The notes below the pieces were generated by a model. It was not told the DNA's origin. It did no database searches and saw only the letters and a list, made by a program, of their open reading frames with translations. Shown here one piece after another: positions 18,325 through 27,506 of a DNA stretch of 64,000 bases. Source of the stretch: Butyrivibrio sp. FCS014 (GTDB lineage Bacteria > Bacillota > Clostridia > Lachnospirales > Lachnospiraceae); NCBI RefSeq assembly GCF_000526935.1, contig NZ_JAHA01000019.1, forward strand, positions 124,001-188,000, read 5' to 3'. How positions within the stretch are numbered: the stretch's first letter is position 1; each line of letters opens with the position of its first letter. The position numbers and the translations under genes are program-made.

Positions 18325-18489
18325 ATGGAAAAGGATATCAAAGCAATGGAGAACAAAGACCTTGAGAAGGAACTTAAAGATCAGAAGGTTTCTAAGGAAA
18401 ATCTATCTGACGATGAGCTTGATCAGGTAAACGGCGGCCTGGATGTTCTTCAGACCATACAGACAATAAAGGATATTATCCTCAAATAA
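18325..18489 (+). CDS. Small peptide precursor with double-glycine leader (bacteriocin/signal-peptide type)
   Basis: A 54-residue frame with an excellent ribosome site (AAAGGAGAGG, 4 bases before ATG). Residues 1-38 are a charged helical leader ending in LSDDELDQVNGG, the typical leader of class II bacteriocins, lantibiotics and quorum peptides that C39-peptidase ABC exporters cut after GG. The remaining 16 residues, LDVLQTIQTIKDIILK, would be released; Leu/Val/Ile recur every 3-4 positions, as in an amphipathic helix, and there is no Cys for a thioether or disulfide. It is one of few plus-strand genes here, divergent from ilvN-ilvC and convergent with ilvB-ilvN. No processing exporter, immunity or modification gene is in the window. 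The leader type is clear; the activity of the product is unknown. Confidence 0.75.
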   Translation: MEKDIKAMENKDLEKELKDQKVSKENLSDDELDQVNGGLDVLQTIQTIKDIILK

Positions 18490-18491
18490 AA

Positions 18492-18517
18492 AACAGTAAA
18501 GCTTTCGCCTTACTGTT
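18492..18517 (-). terminator. Terminator overlapping the stop of the second ilvN
   Basis: On the minus strand AACAGTAA pairs with TTACTGTT and two more pairs form inside; TTTTTT follows at once. The left arm includes the stop codon of the gene at 18510-18992. On the plus strand the same hairpin follows the peptide gene but without a T-run, so it would be weak in that direction. Confidence 0.8.
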
Positions 18518-18992
18518 CCTTACATTTAGTCAGGGCCACTGTTCCGGTCCTGGCTATTTCTACTATGCTTACGCTCTTTAGCATCTCGATAAAGAGCTCT
18601 ATTCTCTCTGAGGTATCGCAGATCTGGATCACCATCATGTTCTTGGACATGTCGACGATCTCAGCTTTCATGATGGTGCAATTCTCCATGATGTCCCTGC
18701 GGTTCTCTTTGTTATATTTGACCTTTATGAGCATGAGTTCCCTATTGATACTCATGCTCTCTTTAAATGTCTTGACCTTGATGACATCAATCTTCTTGTT
18801 GAGCTGCTTCTCAATCTGCTCAATGGTCCTCTCATCTCCCGTGGAGACAATGGTCATGCAGGAAACGCTGTGATCTGCGGTCTCACCTACAACCAGTGAA
18901 TCGATATTGAAATTTCTTCTTGAGAAAAGACCTGCCACTTTAGAAAGTACACCGGCTCTGTTTTCTACAAGTACTGAGTAAATTCTCTTCAT
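18510..18992 (-). CDS. ilvN: Acetolactate synthase small subunit, ilvB-linked copy
   Basis: A 160-residue small subunit with an N-terminal ACT domain (YSVLVENRAGVLSKVAGLFSRRNFNI) and a C-terminal domain ending in IARTGTVALTK. It is clearly diverged from the copy at 17472-17984. It starts 15 bases after ilvB, so the two probably form the holoenzyme. Having two regulatory subunits for one large subunit in the window suggests that the second large subunit lies elsewhere, or that both subunits act on this IlvB. Confidence 0.93.
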   Translation of the reverse strand: MKRIYSVLVENRAGVLSKVAGLFSRRNFNIDSLVVGETADHSVSCMTIVSTGDERTIEQIEKQLNKKIDVIKVKTFKESMSINRELMLIKVKYNKENRRDIMENCTIMKAEIVDMSKNMMVIQICDTSERIELFIEMLKSVSIVEIARTGTVALTKCKEQ

Positions 18993-19007
18993 TGGAAAAC
19001 CTCCTGG

Positions 19008-20633
19008 TTATTTAACAAGTGCCATGGGATCCACATCAACCTCCATGAGGCATGAACTGTCATCCGCAAGAAACTCTTTAAGCTTACTATCAACGTCACT
19101 GCTTCCGTCAACTTTGATAAAGCCCATTCCGTAGGCCTCGGCAATCTTGGAAAGCTCCGGATCGCCTTTTAGCTCTACCATGGAATAATGATCATTGTAG
19201 GCAAAGTGCTGGTGCTCTCTTACCATTCCAAGGAATCCGTTCTTCATAACAACGATCTTAACGTTTATGCCGTACTGTCTCATGGTGGCCAGTTCCATCA
19301 TGGACATCTGGAAAGCGCCGTCGCCTATTACCGCAACAACCTGCTTGTTTTTGTCCGCCATCTTGGCGCCCATGGCCGCAGGGATGGAATATCCCATGGT
19401 TCCCATACCGCCGGAAGTAAGAAATCTTCCGTTTCTGACAATATGATAAGTGCAGGACCAGATCTGGTTCTGTCCAACATCCGCAACGTAAATACCATCG
19501 TCCTTCATGGCATCCGAAAGCTTTGTGATAAAGCGCCCGGGATCCACAAACTCTTTTGACGAAAAGTCTCTGTCAGAGGACATCTCTTTCTTGTACTGAT
19601 TCAGAAGTTCCACCCATTCCTTGTGATCATCGGAGTGATCGTCATAGGTAAGGAACTCATTAAAAATATTCTTGATATCGCCAACCAGCGGGATTGTAGG
19701 GCCGACGTTCTTGCCGATCTCCGCAGGGTCAACATCTATGTGCACCATGACCTTGTTCTCGGTGATAAGGTCAGGCCTGTTCACAGCTCTGTCCGCAACT
19801 CTCGCACCGACCATCAGCAGCAGATCCGACTCATTCATGGCTCTGTTGGCATAGGAACGGCCGTTATTGCCCACCATTCCAAAGTACAGAGGATGCTCAG
19901 AGGGCATAACACCGATTCCCATCATTGTGGAAACCACCGGCACATCATTAAGCTCTGCAAACTTTAAGAGCTCATTGGTGGCGCCGCTTAAGTGAACACC
20001 GCCGCCCACACAGATAATGGGCCTTTTCGCCTTCTCCACTTCCTTGATGACTTTTTTGATCTGGACTGTATTGCCCTTGACTGTAGGCTTGTAGGACCTC
20101 ATGGAGATGGTCTCGGGGTATGAGAACTTGGTCTCCAGCTCCGCAGTCTGAACATCAAAGGGAATATCAATGAGCACCGGGCCTCTTCTTCCGGTTCCCG
20201 CAATATAGAAAGCTTCCTTGAACACTCTGGGGATATCATTTACATCCCTGATAAGATAGCTGTATTTGACAAAAGACTCTACGGCTCCGGTGATATCAGC
20301 TTCCTGGAACACATCACTTCCAATCATGTCGCTGTTAACCTGACCGGTAATGCACACAAGAGGAATGCTGTCAGCATAGGCTGTAGCTATACCTGTTATG
20401 AGGTTTGTGGCGCCGGGGCCCGATGTGACGGCACAGACTCCCACCTTGCCGCTGATCCTGGCATATCCGCTGGCACAGTGTGCGGCGTTCTGCTCTGTCC
20501 TAATCAGCACAGTCTTAATATCCGTGTCCAGAATCTTATTCCAGAACGGATCGATGGCAACTCCCGAATATCCAAAGATAACCTCGGTATTTTCCTTTTC
20601 CAGGCATTTTACAATGGCCTCTGCTCCTGTCAT
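19008..20633 (-). CDS. ilvB: Acetolactate synthase large (catalytic) subunit
   Basis: A 541-residue thiamine-diphosphate enzyme that condenses pyruvate with pyruvate or 2-oxobutyrate, the first common step to valine, leucine and isoleucine. The N-terminal pyrimidine-binding domain (TGAEAIVKCLEKENTEVIFGY; the catalytic Glu in LIRTEQNAAHCASGYAR), the central domain and the C-terminal TPP motif GDGAFQMSMMELAT followed by KNGFLGMVREHQ are all present. Slightly shorter than the usual 560-590 residues. GGAGGAGATGCA lies before the ATG, 25 bases after metH. The gene is in a run of same-strand genes with tight spacing that begins at the ATP synthase promoter. Confidence 0.95.
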   Translation of the reverse strand: MTGAEAIVKCLEKENTEVIFGYSGVAIDPFWNKILDTDIKTVLIRTEQNAAHCASGYARISGKVGVCAVTSGPGATNLITGIATAYADSIPLVCITGQVNSDMIGSDVFQEADITGAVESFVKYSYLIRDVNDIPRVFKEAFYIAGTGRRGPVLIDIPFDVQTAELETKFSYPETISMRSYKPTVKGNTVQIKKVIKEVEKAKRPIICVGGGVHLSGATNELLKFAELNDVPVVSTMMGIGVMPSEHPLYFGMVGNNGRSYANRAMNESDLLLMVGARVADRAVNRPDLITENKVMVHIDVDPAEIGKNVGPTIPLVGDIKNIFNEFLTYDDHSDDHKEWVELLNQYKKEMSSDRDFSSKEFVDPGRFITKLSDAMKDDGIYVADVGQNQIWSCTYHIVRNGRFLTSGGMGTMGYSIPAAMGAKMADKNKQVVAVIGDGAFQMSMMELATMRQYGINVKIVVMKNGFLGMVREHQHFAYNDHYSMVELKGDPELSKIAEAYGMGFIKVDGSSDVDSKLKEFLADDSSCLMEVDVDPMALVK

Positions 20634-20658
20634 TGCATCTCCTCCAATCAGTTACAGT

Positions 20659-23190
20659 TTATCCAATTCTTAAGATCTTCTTGATAACTCTTACTGCCTC
20701 GGCAGCATCCGCTGAATAGCCGTCCGCGCCGATCTCCTGTGAATACTCCTCGGTAACGACCGCTCCGCCCACCATTATCCTAGCCTTCACCTGCTCCTTG
20801 CGGGCAAGTTCGATGACATTCTTCATCTCCTTCATGGTGGTGGTCATCAGGGCTGACAGCGCGATAACGCACGCGTCGTTGTCCTTGGCGGCCTTTATGA
20901 TAACCTCTGCAGGTACATCCTTGCCAAGGTCGATCACGTTAAATCCGTAGTTCTTGAGCATCAGTGCCACAAGGTTCTTGCCGATATCGTGAATGTCTCC
21001 GTGAACCGTGGCAATGATCACCGTGGGAAGCTTCTTATCCGGGTCCGCATCCTTCTGAAGAAGCGGTTCCAGAATCCCAATGGAAATCTTCATGGCCTCA
21101 GCCCCTGCTATGAGCTGCGGCAGGAAGAATTTACCCTTATCGAAGTAATCTCCCACTTCGTTGATGGCGGGCATCAGCGCCTCATCCAGAATAGCCTTGG
21201 GCTCAACCCCCATTTCTACGGCCTTTTTGGTGTCCTTTTCTATCTTGCGCCTTGCTCCGTCGATAACATCTTGTTTTATTATATCAATAATATTGTCCCC
21301 GGGAAAAGAAACATCTTCTTTCGCAGGGGCTGTTCCTAGCATCTGAGTGGCAACCGAGACCGAAGCTACAGGGTTGTTTGCAGCCTCCCTGGCTGCTTCT
21401 TTGGCCGCTTCCCTGGCCGCTGCATAGAGCTGCATTCTCTGGATATACCTAAGATCTGCACCTTCCTTGTTCATGAGAAGGTCTGAAGCAAATGCGGCAT
21501 TCACCAGCATCTCCTGGGCAGGGTTCGCAATGGCCATGGTAAGCCCCTTCTCAATGGCCATGGTGAGGAACGCAGTGTTCACGTTGCTTCTCTCAGGCAG
21601 GCCAAAAGAAATATTGGACAGTCCACCCACAGTGGCAAAGCCGTTTTCATGACAGTACTCTATAGTGTCAAGGGTGTTAAGGGCAGCCTTAGGGTCAGCG
21701 CCCACTGTGGCTACAAGCCCGTCAACAATGATGTCTTCTATGGTAAGGCCCATATCATAGGCTTTCTGCGACAGCTCTTTTATATTGGATATCTTCTCAT
21801 CTGTGTCCTTGGGAAGTCCCTCGGGGCTTAAAGGAAGCAGGATGAACATTGCACCATACTTTCTTGCCAGGGGAAGGAACGCCTCGGCCTTGCCCTTCTC
21901 CAGTGAGATTGAATTGATAAGAGCACGTCCCGGATAAATACGAAGGGCTGCCTCCATAACCTCGGCACTTGAGGAATCTATGCAAAGGGGAAGGTCCGTG
22001 ATGGTCATTACTTCTTCCAGAACCTTCAGCATCATGTCTTTCTCATCGATGCCGCCCATACCTACGTTGATATCAAGGATTGAAGCCCCTTCCTGTTCCT
22101 GGCTTCTGGCAAACTCAGATACCATATCAAGGCTTCCTTCAAGAAGTTCCTTCTGAAGCTTCTTCTTACCCGTAGGATTTATGCGCTCTCCCACGATCAT
22201 GAACAGATCATCCAGGTCAAAAGACAAAGCTCTTCTCTCGGAACACAGGTACCTGTGCCCGTTTATCTTCCTTGCAAGAGGACGGCCTTCTTCATCAACA
22301 GGCTCGATCTTCATTTCGCCTTTATATCTTGCGCTGAGTCCTGCTATAAACTCAGGGGTTGTTCCGCAGCATCCGCCGATAATGGACGCTCCGGCCTTTA
22401 TAAGCCTCTCCATCTCCTCAACAAAGACTTCAGGAGCCATGTCATATTCCGTTGAACCATCGGGAGTAACCTTGGGAAGTCCCGCATTGGGCTTGGCAAT
22501 TATGGGAATATTGGTAACCCTTGCCATATCCCTTATGATCTCTTCCATCTTGTCAGGGCCGGTTGAGCAGTTGGCACCAACAGCGCAGGCTCCAAGTGAC
22601 TCAAGGCAGATAGCTCCCGCTTCCGCAGTACTTCCAAAGAGAGTTCTTCCGTCAGCTTCAAAGGTCATGGTCACCATAACGGCCATATCGGAAATTTCCT
22701 TGGCAGCAATAAGTGCAGCTCTGCATTCCTGAAGACTCATCATGGTCTCCACAACGATAATGTCGCAGCCTGCCTTTTGAAGAATGCTTATCTGCTGCTT
22801 GTAAACCTCGATAAGTTCTTCAAAGTCCAGATCTCCCACAGGCTTAAGCTGCCTTCCTGTCATGGTGACGTCTCCTGCCACCAGAACATCCGGGCCGACA
22901 GCCTCTCTTGCCAGTTTCACAAGCTCTGTATTTATCTTCTCTATATCTTTTTCCAGACCGAATTCTGCAAGCTTTATCCTGTTACCTGTAAAGGTTGGCG
23001 CATAGACGATGTTGGCGCCGCTTCCTGCATATCTTCTCTGGAGATCCATCATAACGTCCTTATGCTCCAGTATCCAGGCTTCGGGGCACACTCCCGAGGG
23101 AAGTCCCGCCTTCATAAGGTTGGTGCCGGTAGCTCCGTCCAGGATCAGCACTTTGCCTTTGGCAAATTCAAGAAACTGTTGTCTGTTCAT
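20659..23190 (-). CDS. metH: Cobalamin-dependent methionine synthase lacking the reactivation domain
   Basis: An 843-residue modular enzyme that moves a methyl group from methyltetrahydrofolate to homocysteine. In order: a homocysteine/zinc domain (about 1-300, with GANCSTG and the GGCCGTTP zinc cysteines), a pterin-binding domain (about 325-590, GERINPTGKKK), a B12 cap (about 625-710) and a B12-binding Rossmann domain (about 715-843) with GDIHDIGKN carrying the cobalt-ligand His. The C-terminal S-adenosylmethionine-binding reactivation domain of E. coli-type MetH (about 1227 residues) is missing, as in many anaerobes, so a separate activator is expected. The start overlaps the upstream acyltransferase gene by 23 bases. 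Confidence 0.94.
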   Translation of the reverse strand: MNRQQFLEFAKGKVLILDGATGTNLMKAGLPSGVCPEAWILEHKDVMMDLQRRYAGSGANIVYAPTFTGNRIKLAEFGLEKDIEKINTELVKLAREAVGPDVLVAGDVTMTGRQLKPVGDLDFEELIEVYKQQISILQKAGCDIIVVETMMSLQECRAALIAAKEISDMAVMVTMTFEADGRTLFGSTAEAGAICLESLGACAVGANCSTGPDKMEEIIRDMARVTNIPIIAKPNAGLPKVTPDGSTEYDMAPEVFVEEMERLIKAGASIIGGCCGTTPEFIAGLSARYKGEMKIEPVDEEGRPLARKINGHRYLCSERRALSFDLDDLFMIVGERINPTGKKKLQKELLEGSLDMVSEFARSQEQEGASILDINVGMGGIDEKDMMLKVLEEVMTITDLPLCIDSSSAEVMEAALRIYPGRALINSISLEKGKAEAFLPLARKYGAMFILLPLSPEGLPKDTDEKISNIKELSQKAYDMGLTIEDIIVDGLVATVGADPKAALNTLDTIEYCHENGFATVGGLSNISFGLPERSNVNTAFLTMAIEKGLTMAIANPAQEMLVNAAFASDLLMNKEGADLRYIQRMQLYAAAREAAKEAAREAANNPVASVSVATQMLGTAPAKEDVSFPGDNIIDIIKQDVIDGARRKIEKDTKKAVEMGVEPKAILDEALMPAINEVGDYFDKGKFFLPQLIAGAEAMKISIGILEPLLQKDADPDKKLPTVIIATVHGDIHDIGKNLVALMLKNYGFNVIDLGKDVPAEVIIKAAKDNDACVIALSALMTTTMKEMKNVIELARKEQVKARIMVGGAVVTEEYSQEIGADGYSADAAEAVRVIKKILRIG

Positions 23191-24262
23191 TCAAATATCC
23201 TTTCTTAACAACAAAGGGTATGATCGCAAATAATATAAGGCTGACAGCCATCACTATAAGGGGCTTCTGCCACATGGCATACATGGGAATGATCCCGTTT
23301 TGTGACAGAAGATCCAATACCGCTATAACAAGCACATGGTAAAAGTATATGTTGGAAGACCCCATTTTGCCAAGCTTCCAGAGAAACTTTCCGCAATAAG
23401 GCCTTAATTCCGCCACTAAAAGGATTCCGATAACAATGACCACCGAGCCGATGAAGATCTCCTGGCTCCCGAATATCCTGTCCTCGATAGCGCTCATGAC
23501 CATACCGGCTATGATGAGAAAGGCTCCGGCTTTTCCGCGGTTCTTTGCTCTTATCGCCGGCTCTTTTCCCGAATCGGCATTATCTGTGGCCTCAAGCAGT
23601 TCCCCCATGACAACTCCAAGAAGCACAAAGGGCATTCCGAACAGGAGCCAGTTCCTTAGCATAAAAGGCGTGTGGATACTGATGTCAAAGGGCCTTATGG
23701 GATAATAGATCCTAAGCCACTGCCCGAAGAACAAAAGTCCTAAAAGCAGCGCCATGACCAGTGCCTTAAAGCGCTTCATCAGCGGCGCGAAGATGATGAT
23801 CAGGACATATACATAAATAAGGGCAAACAGATACCACATATGGTCGAAAACATAGGATCCGTCATAAATGAATCTTCCGGAATTAAACAGGAAAAAGATA
23901 AACGCTTCATAGGCGTTGTACTTCATCGAGAACCATTCACCGATACTCATGCCCTGCAGCATATTTACGATCAGGGAAAAGAGCGTGTGGATGAAATAAA
24001 CGATAGCGGTAACCTTAAGGAGTTTAAGGAGCCTTTTGGTCACAGCAGCCCTGATCCCGGGGACATCACCGCTTCTTAGCACAGTGCTGCCGGAAAAAAG
24101 AAATCTGCCTGTAACCGCAAAAAAGAAAGGAACCGCAAATCTTGAAAGGCTCCCAATCCCGTTGCCAAAAAAGCCGGGAATGGGAGCATGGATTGTGATT
24201 ACAAAAAGACATGCTATTAACTTGATCAGGTAAAGAAATTCGTTGTCTTTTTTATTCGTCAA
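23168..24262 (-). CDS. Acyltransferase-3-family membrane protein
   Basis: A 364-residue protein with about 10 membrane helices. It starts with the hallmark YLIKLIACLFVITIHAPIP, where the His lies at the end of the first helix as in acyltransferase 3 enzymes that O-acylate envelope sugars. The family includes OafA and OatA-like proteins. The start is TTG with GGGGG 6 bases upstream; it overlaps the lipoprotein stop by 11 bases, and its own end overlaps metH by 23 bases, so the three genes are translationally linked. The acyl acceptor cannot be told from sequence. Confidence 0.85.
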   Translation of the reverse strand: MTNKKDNEFLYLIKLIACLFVITIHAPIPGFFGNGIGSLSRFAVPFFFAVTGRFLFSGSTVLRSGDVPGIRAAVTKRLLKLLKVTAIVYFIHTLFSLIVNMLQGMSIGEWFSMKYNAYEAFIFFLFNSGRFIYDGSYVFDHMWYLFALIYVYVLIIIFAPLMKRFKALVMALLLGLLFFGQWLRIYYPIRPFDISIHTPFMLRNWLLFGMPFVLLGVVMGELLEATDNADSGKEPAIRAKNRGKAGAFLIIAGMVMSAIEDRIFGSQEIFIGSVVIVIGILLVAELRPYCGKFLWKLGKMGSSNIYFYHVLVIAVLDLLSQNGIIPMYAMWQKPLIVMAVSLILFAIIPFVVKKGYLNEQTTVS

Positions 24263-24725
24263 CGCTGACCCCCTCTACAGAGGGAACTTCCCCGTGTAAT
24301 ACCTGAAGAATGACCATGGCTCTGTTGTTGGCTCTCTCATAGTACTGGGAAGCCAGGGCCTCATTGTCCTCGTCGAAATCTCCGTCATAGGCCATGTGAT
24401 AGAACTCAGCGGCCTTCTCCATATAATCCGAAGCTTCACCGGGAAGATCGGAAATACCGGAAAACTCCTCCGGAACCTCTAGAGAAGCCATTTCCTTGTA
24501 GCTCTCGTTCATCTGGTCCAGCATATAAAGAAGCTCTTCCTTGGAGCCTTCTGCCTCAGGATCAAGGGCATTTATAGCCTGGTCATAATATGTAAGACTT
24601 GAATAGAACTCCTCCATCTTTTCCCTGTAGTTTTCAAGCGCAGGGTCGCTCTTCTTGCCGCAGGCCGTAAGAACTGTAAGTCCAATGGCAATGATCGCTA
24701 TTTTACAAAACTTTTTTAATTTCAA
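24252..24725 (-). CDS. Small lipoprotein of unknown function
   Basis: A 157-residue secreted protein with a clear lipoprotein signal: basic MKLKKFCK, a hydrophobic core and the lipobox LTAC|G near residue 22. The mature part is acidic and helical (EEFYSSLTYYDQAINAL...). No known domain was recognised. Translation starts at TTG (GGGGAG 5 bases upstream), and the start overlaps the atpC stop in ATTGA, so it is coupled to the ATP synthase operon. Why a lipoprotein is tied to atpC is unclear. Confidence 0.8.
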   Translation of the reverse strand: MKLKKFCKIAIIAIGLTVLTACGKKSDPALENYREKMEEFYSSLTYYDQAINALDPEAEGSKEELLYMLDQMNESYKEMASLEVPEEFSGISDLPGEASDYMEKAAEFYHMAYDGDFDEDNEALASQYYERANNRAMVILQVLHGEVPSVEGVSVDE

Positions 24726-25153
24726 TTTTTCTCCCCATATTTAGAAGCAGCGTATAGTCTTGCCTTGGCTCTCGCAAGTCCGTCCCGGGACTTCTTAAGC
24801 TCTTTGGGCGACTGCTTCTGACGAAGGTGATCCATGGCAAAGTCGTAGGCTTCCCTGGCCCTTGCAATGTCGATCTCCTCCGGCCTTTCTACTGTATTTA
24901 CTATAACTATGCACCTGTTGTCAACGGTAAACTGAACGCTTCCCAAACTGACAACACCGTACAGCCACTCCCCGTCAGGTTTTTTGATCTGAATGACTCC
25001 GTCATAAATTGCCAGTATCATCTCCTCATGTCCCGGCAGTATTGCCAGTTCACCATCGTCGCAGGGAAGGATTATCTCCTGCGCTTCATCCTGATAGAAG
25101 ATACCGTTTACGGAAATAACCTGAAGGGTGAAGGTTTTTACCATATCACTCAT
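24722..25153 (-). CDS. atpC: F1Fo ATP synthase subunit epsilon
   Basis: A 143-residue central-stalk subunit. The N-terminal beta-sandwich (FTLQVISVNGIFYQDEAQEIILPCDDGELAILPGHEEM) is typical, followed by the helical hairpin (about 90-135) that can inhibit ATP hydrolysis. It starts three bases after atpD, with GAGG in the end of atpD as the likely ribosome site. Confidence 0.94.
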   Translation of the reverse strand: MSDMVKTFTLQVISVNGIFYQDEAQEIILPCDDGELAILPGHEEMILAIYDGVIQIKKPDGEWLYGVVSLGSVQFTVDNRCIVIVNTVERPEEIDIARAREAYDFAMDHLRQKQSPKELKKSRDGLARAKARLYAASKYGEKN

Positions 25154-25156
25154 GTG

Positions 25157-26569
<1,413 letters not shown>

Positions 26570-27505
26570 TTATTTGTTTTGGGCTTCGGCCATTTTCCTG
26601 GCCTTTATTTCCTTGGCTCTCTTAAGAGCCTTGGCTCCGCTGACAACCTCGGTGATCTCCTGGGTTATCATGGCCTGCCTTTGGGTATTGTAGTTCCTTG
26701 TCAGAGTTCCCAGCATCTTATCCGCATTTTTGTTGGCGGAATCCATGGCCATCATCCTGGAGTTATGGGCACTGCAGAAGGATTCCACCAATGCGCCGTA
26801 GATAAATCCGGTGATGTAATTGGGAACTATATTATCAAGAACCGCTGACGGGCTTGGATCCATGCGAAACTCCTCAAGCATCATACCGGCAGGTGGTGCT
26901 TCTTTTCTCACATCCTCGATGATGTCCAGGGGAAGGAGTTTCTCGAACCTTGCCTCACTTGTTACGCCCTTCATGGTCGTAAATACGATATAGAACTCGT
27001 CTATCTTGCGCTCGTAGTAATAGTCAAGGATCTCCGCCGCAATCTTCCTAGCTCTGTGCAAAGTGGGATTCTGCGGTGTGAAGGAAAAGAACTCCTCAAT
27101 CTCGATATTCTGAGAATTGAAATGATATCTTCCTATCTCTCCTATGACAAAGAGCTTCCACTCTCCCTTGAAGGCAGCGATACTCTCCTCTACGGTGCGA
27201 ACCACGTTGTGGTTGTAGGAACCGGCAAGGCCTTTATCATCGGTGATGATGATGTAGCCTCTCTTTTTCTTCTCCTCGGGGATATCGCCCCTGGTCTCAA
27301 GAAAGATGTTATCAACGCCATCGGGAAGGTGCATGGCAACACTCTTTATCATATCCTGAGAGGCGTAGAAAAAGGGCTCTGTCTCAGAGAGCATTTTCTT
27401 GGCCTTCCGAAGCTTGGTCGAAGAGATCAGATACATCGCATTTGTAATTTTCCTGGTCTGATTGACACTGTCAATCCTGTCTCTTATCTCTTTGATATTA
27501 GCCAA
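26570..27505 (-). CDS. atpG: F1Fo ATP synthase subunit gamma
   Basis: A 311-residue rotor shaft subunit. Both terminal coiled-coil helices are visible (IKEIRDRIDSVNQTRKITNAMYLIS at the start; RMMAMDSANKNADKMLGTLTRNYNTQRQA..ITQEI at the end). It is slightly longer than the usual 285-290 residues, the extra being around residues 60-110 and at the C-terminal KARKMAEAQNK. The start is TTG with GAGG 9 bases upstream, just past the atpA stop. Confidence 0.95.
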   Translation of the reverse strand: MANIKEIRDRIDSVNQTRKITNAMYLISSTKLRKAKKMLSETEPFFYASQDMIKSVAMHLPDGVDNIFLETRGDIPEEKKKRGYIIITDDKGLAGSYNHNVVRTVEESIAAFKGEWKLFVIGEIGRYHFNSQNIEIEEFFSFTPQNPTLHRARKIAAEILDYYYERKIDEFYIVFTTMKGVTSEARFEKLLPLDIIEDVRKEAPPAGMMLEEFRMDPSPSAVLDNIVPNYITGFIYGALVESFCSAHNSRMMAMDSANKNADKMLGTLTRNYNTQRQAMITQEITEVVSGAKALKRAKEIKARKMAEAQNK

Positions 27506-27506
27506 A

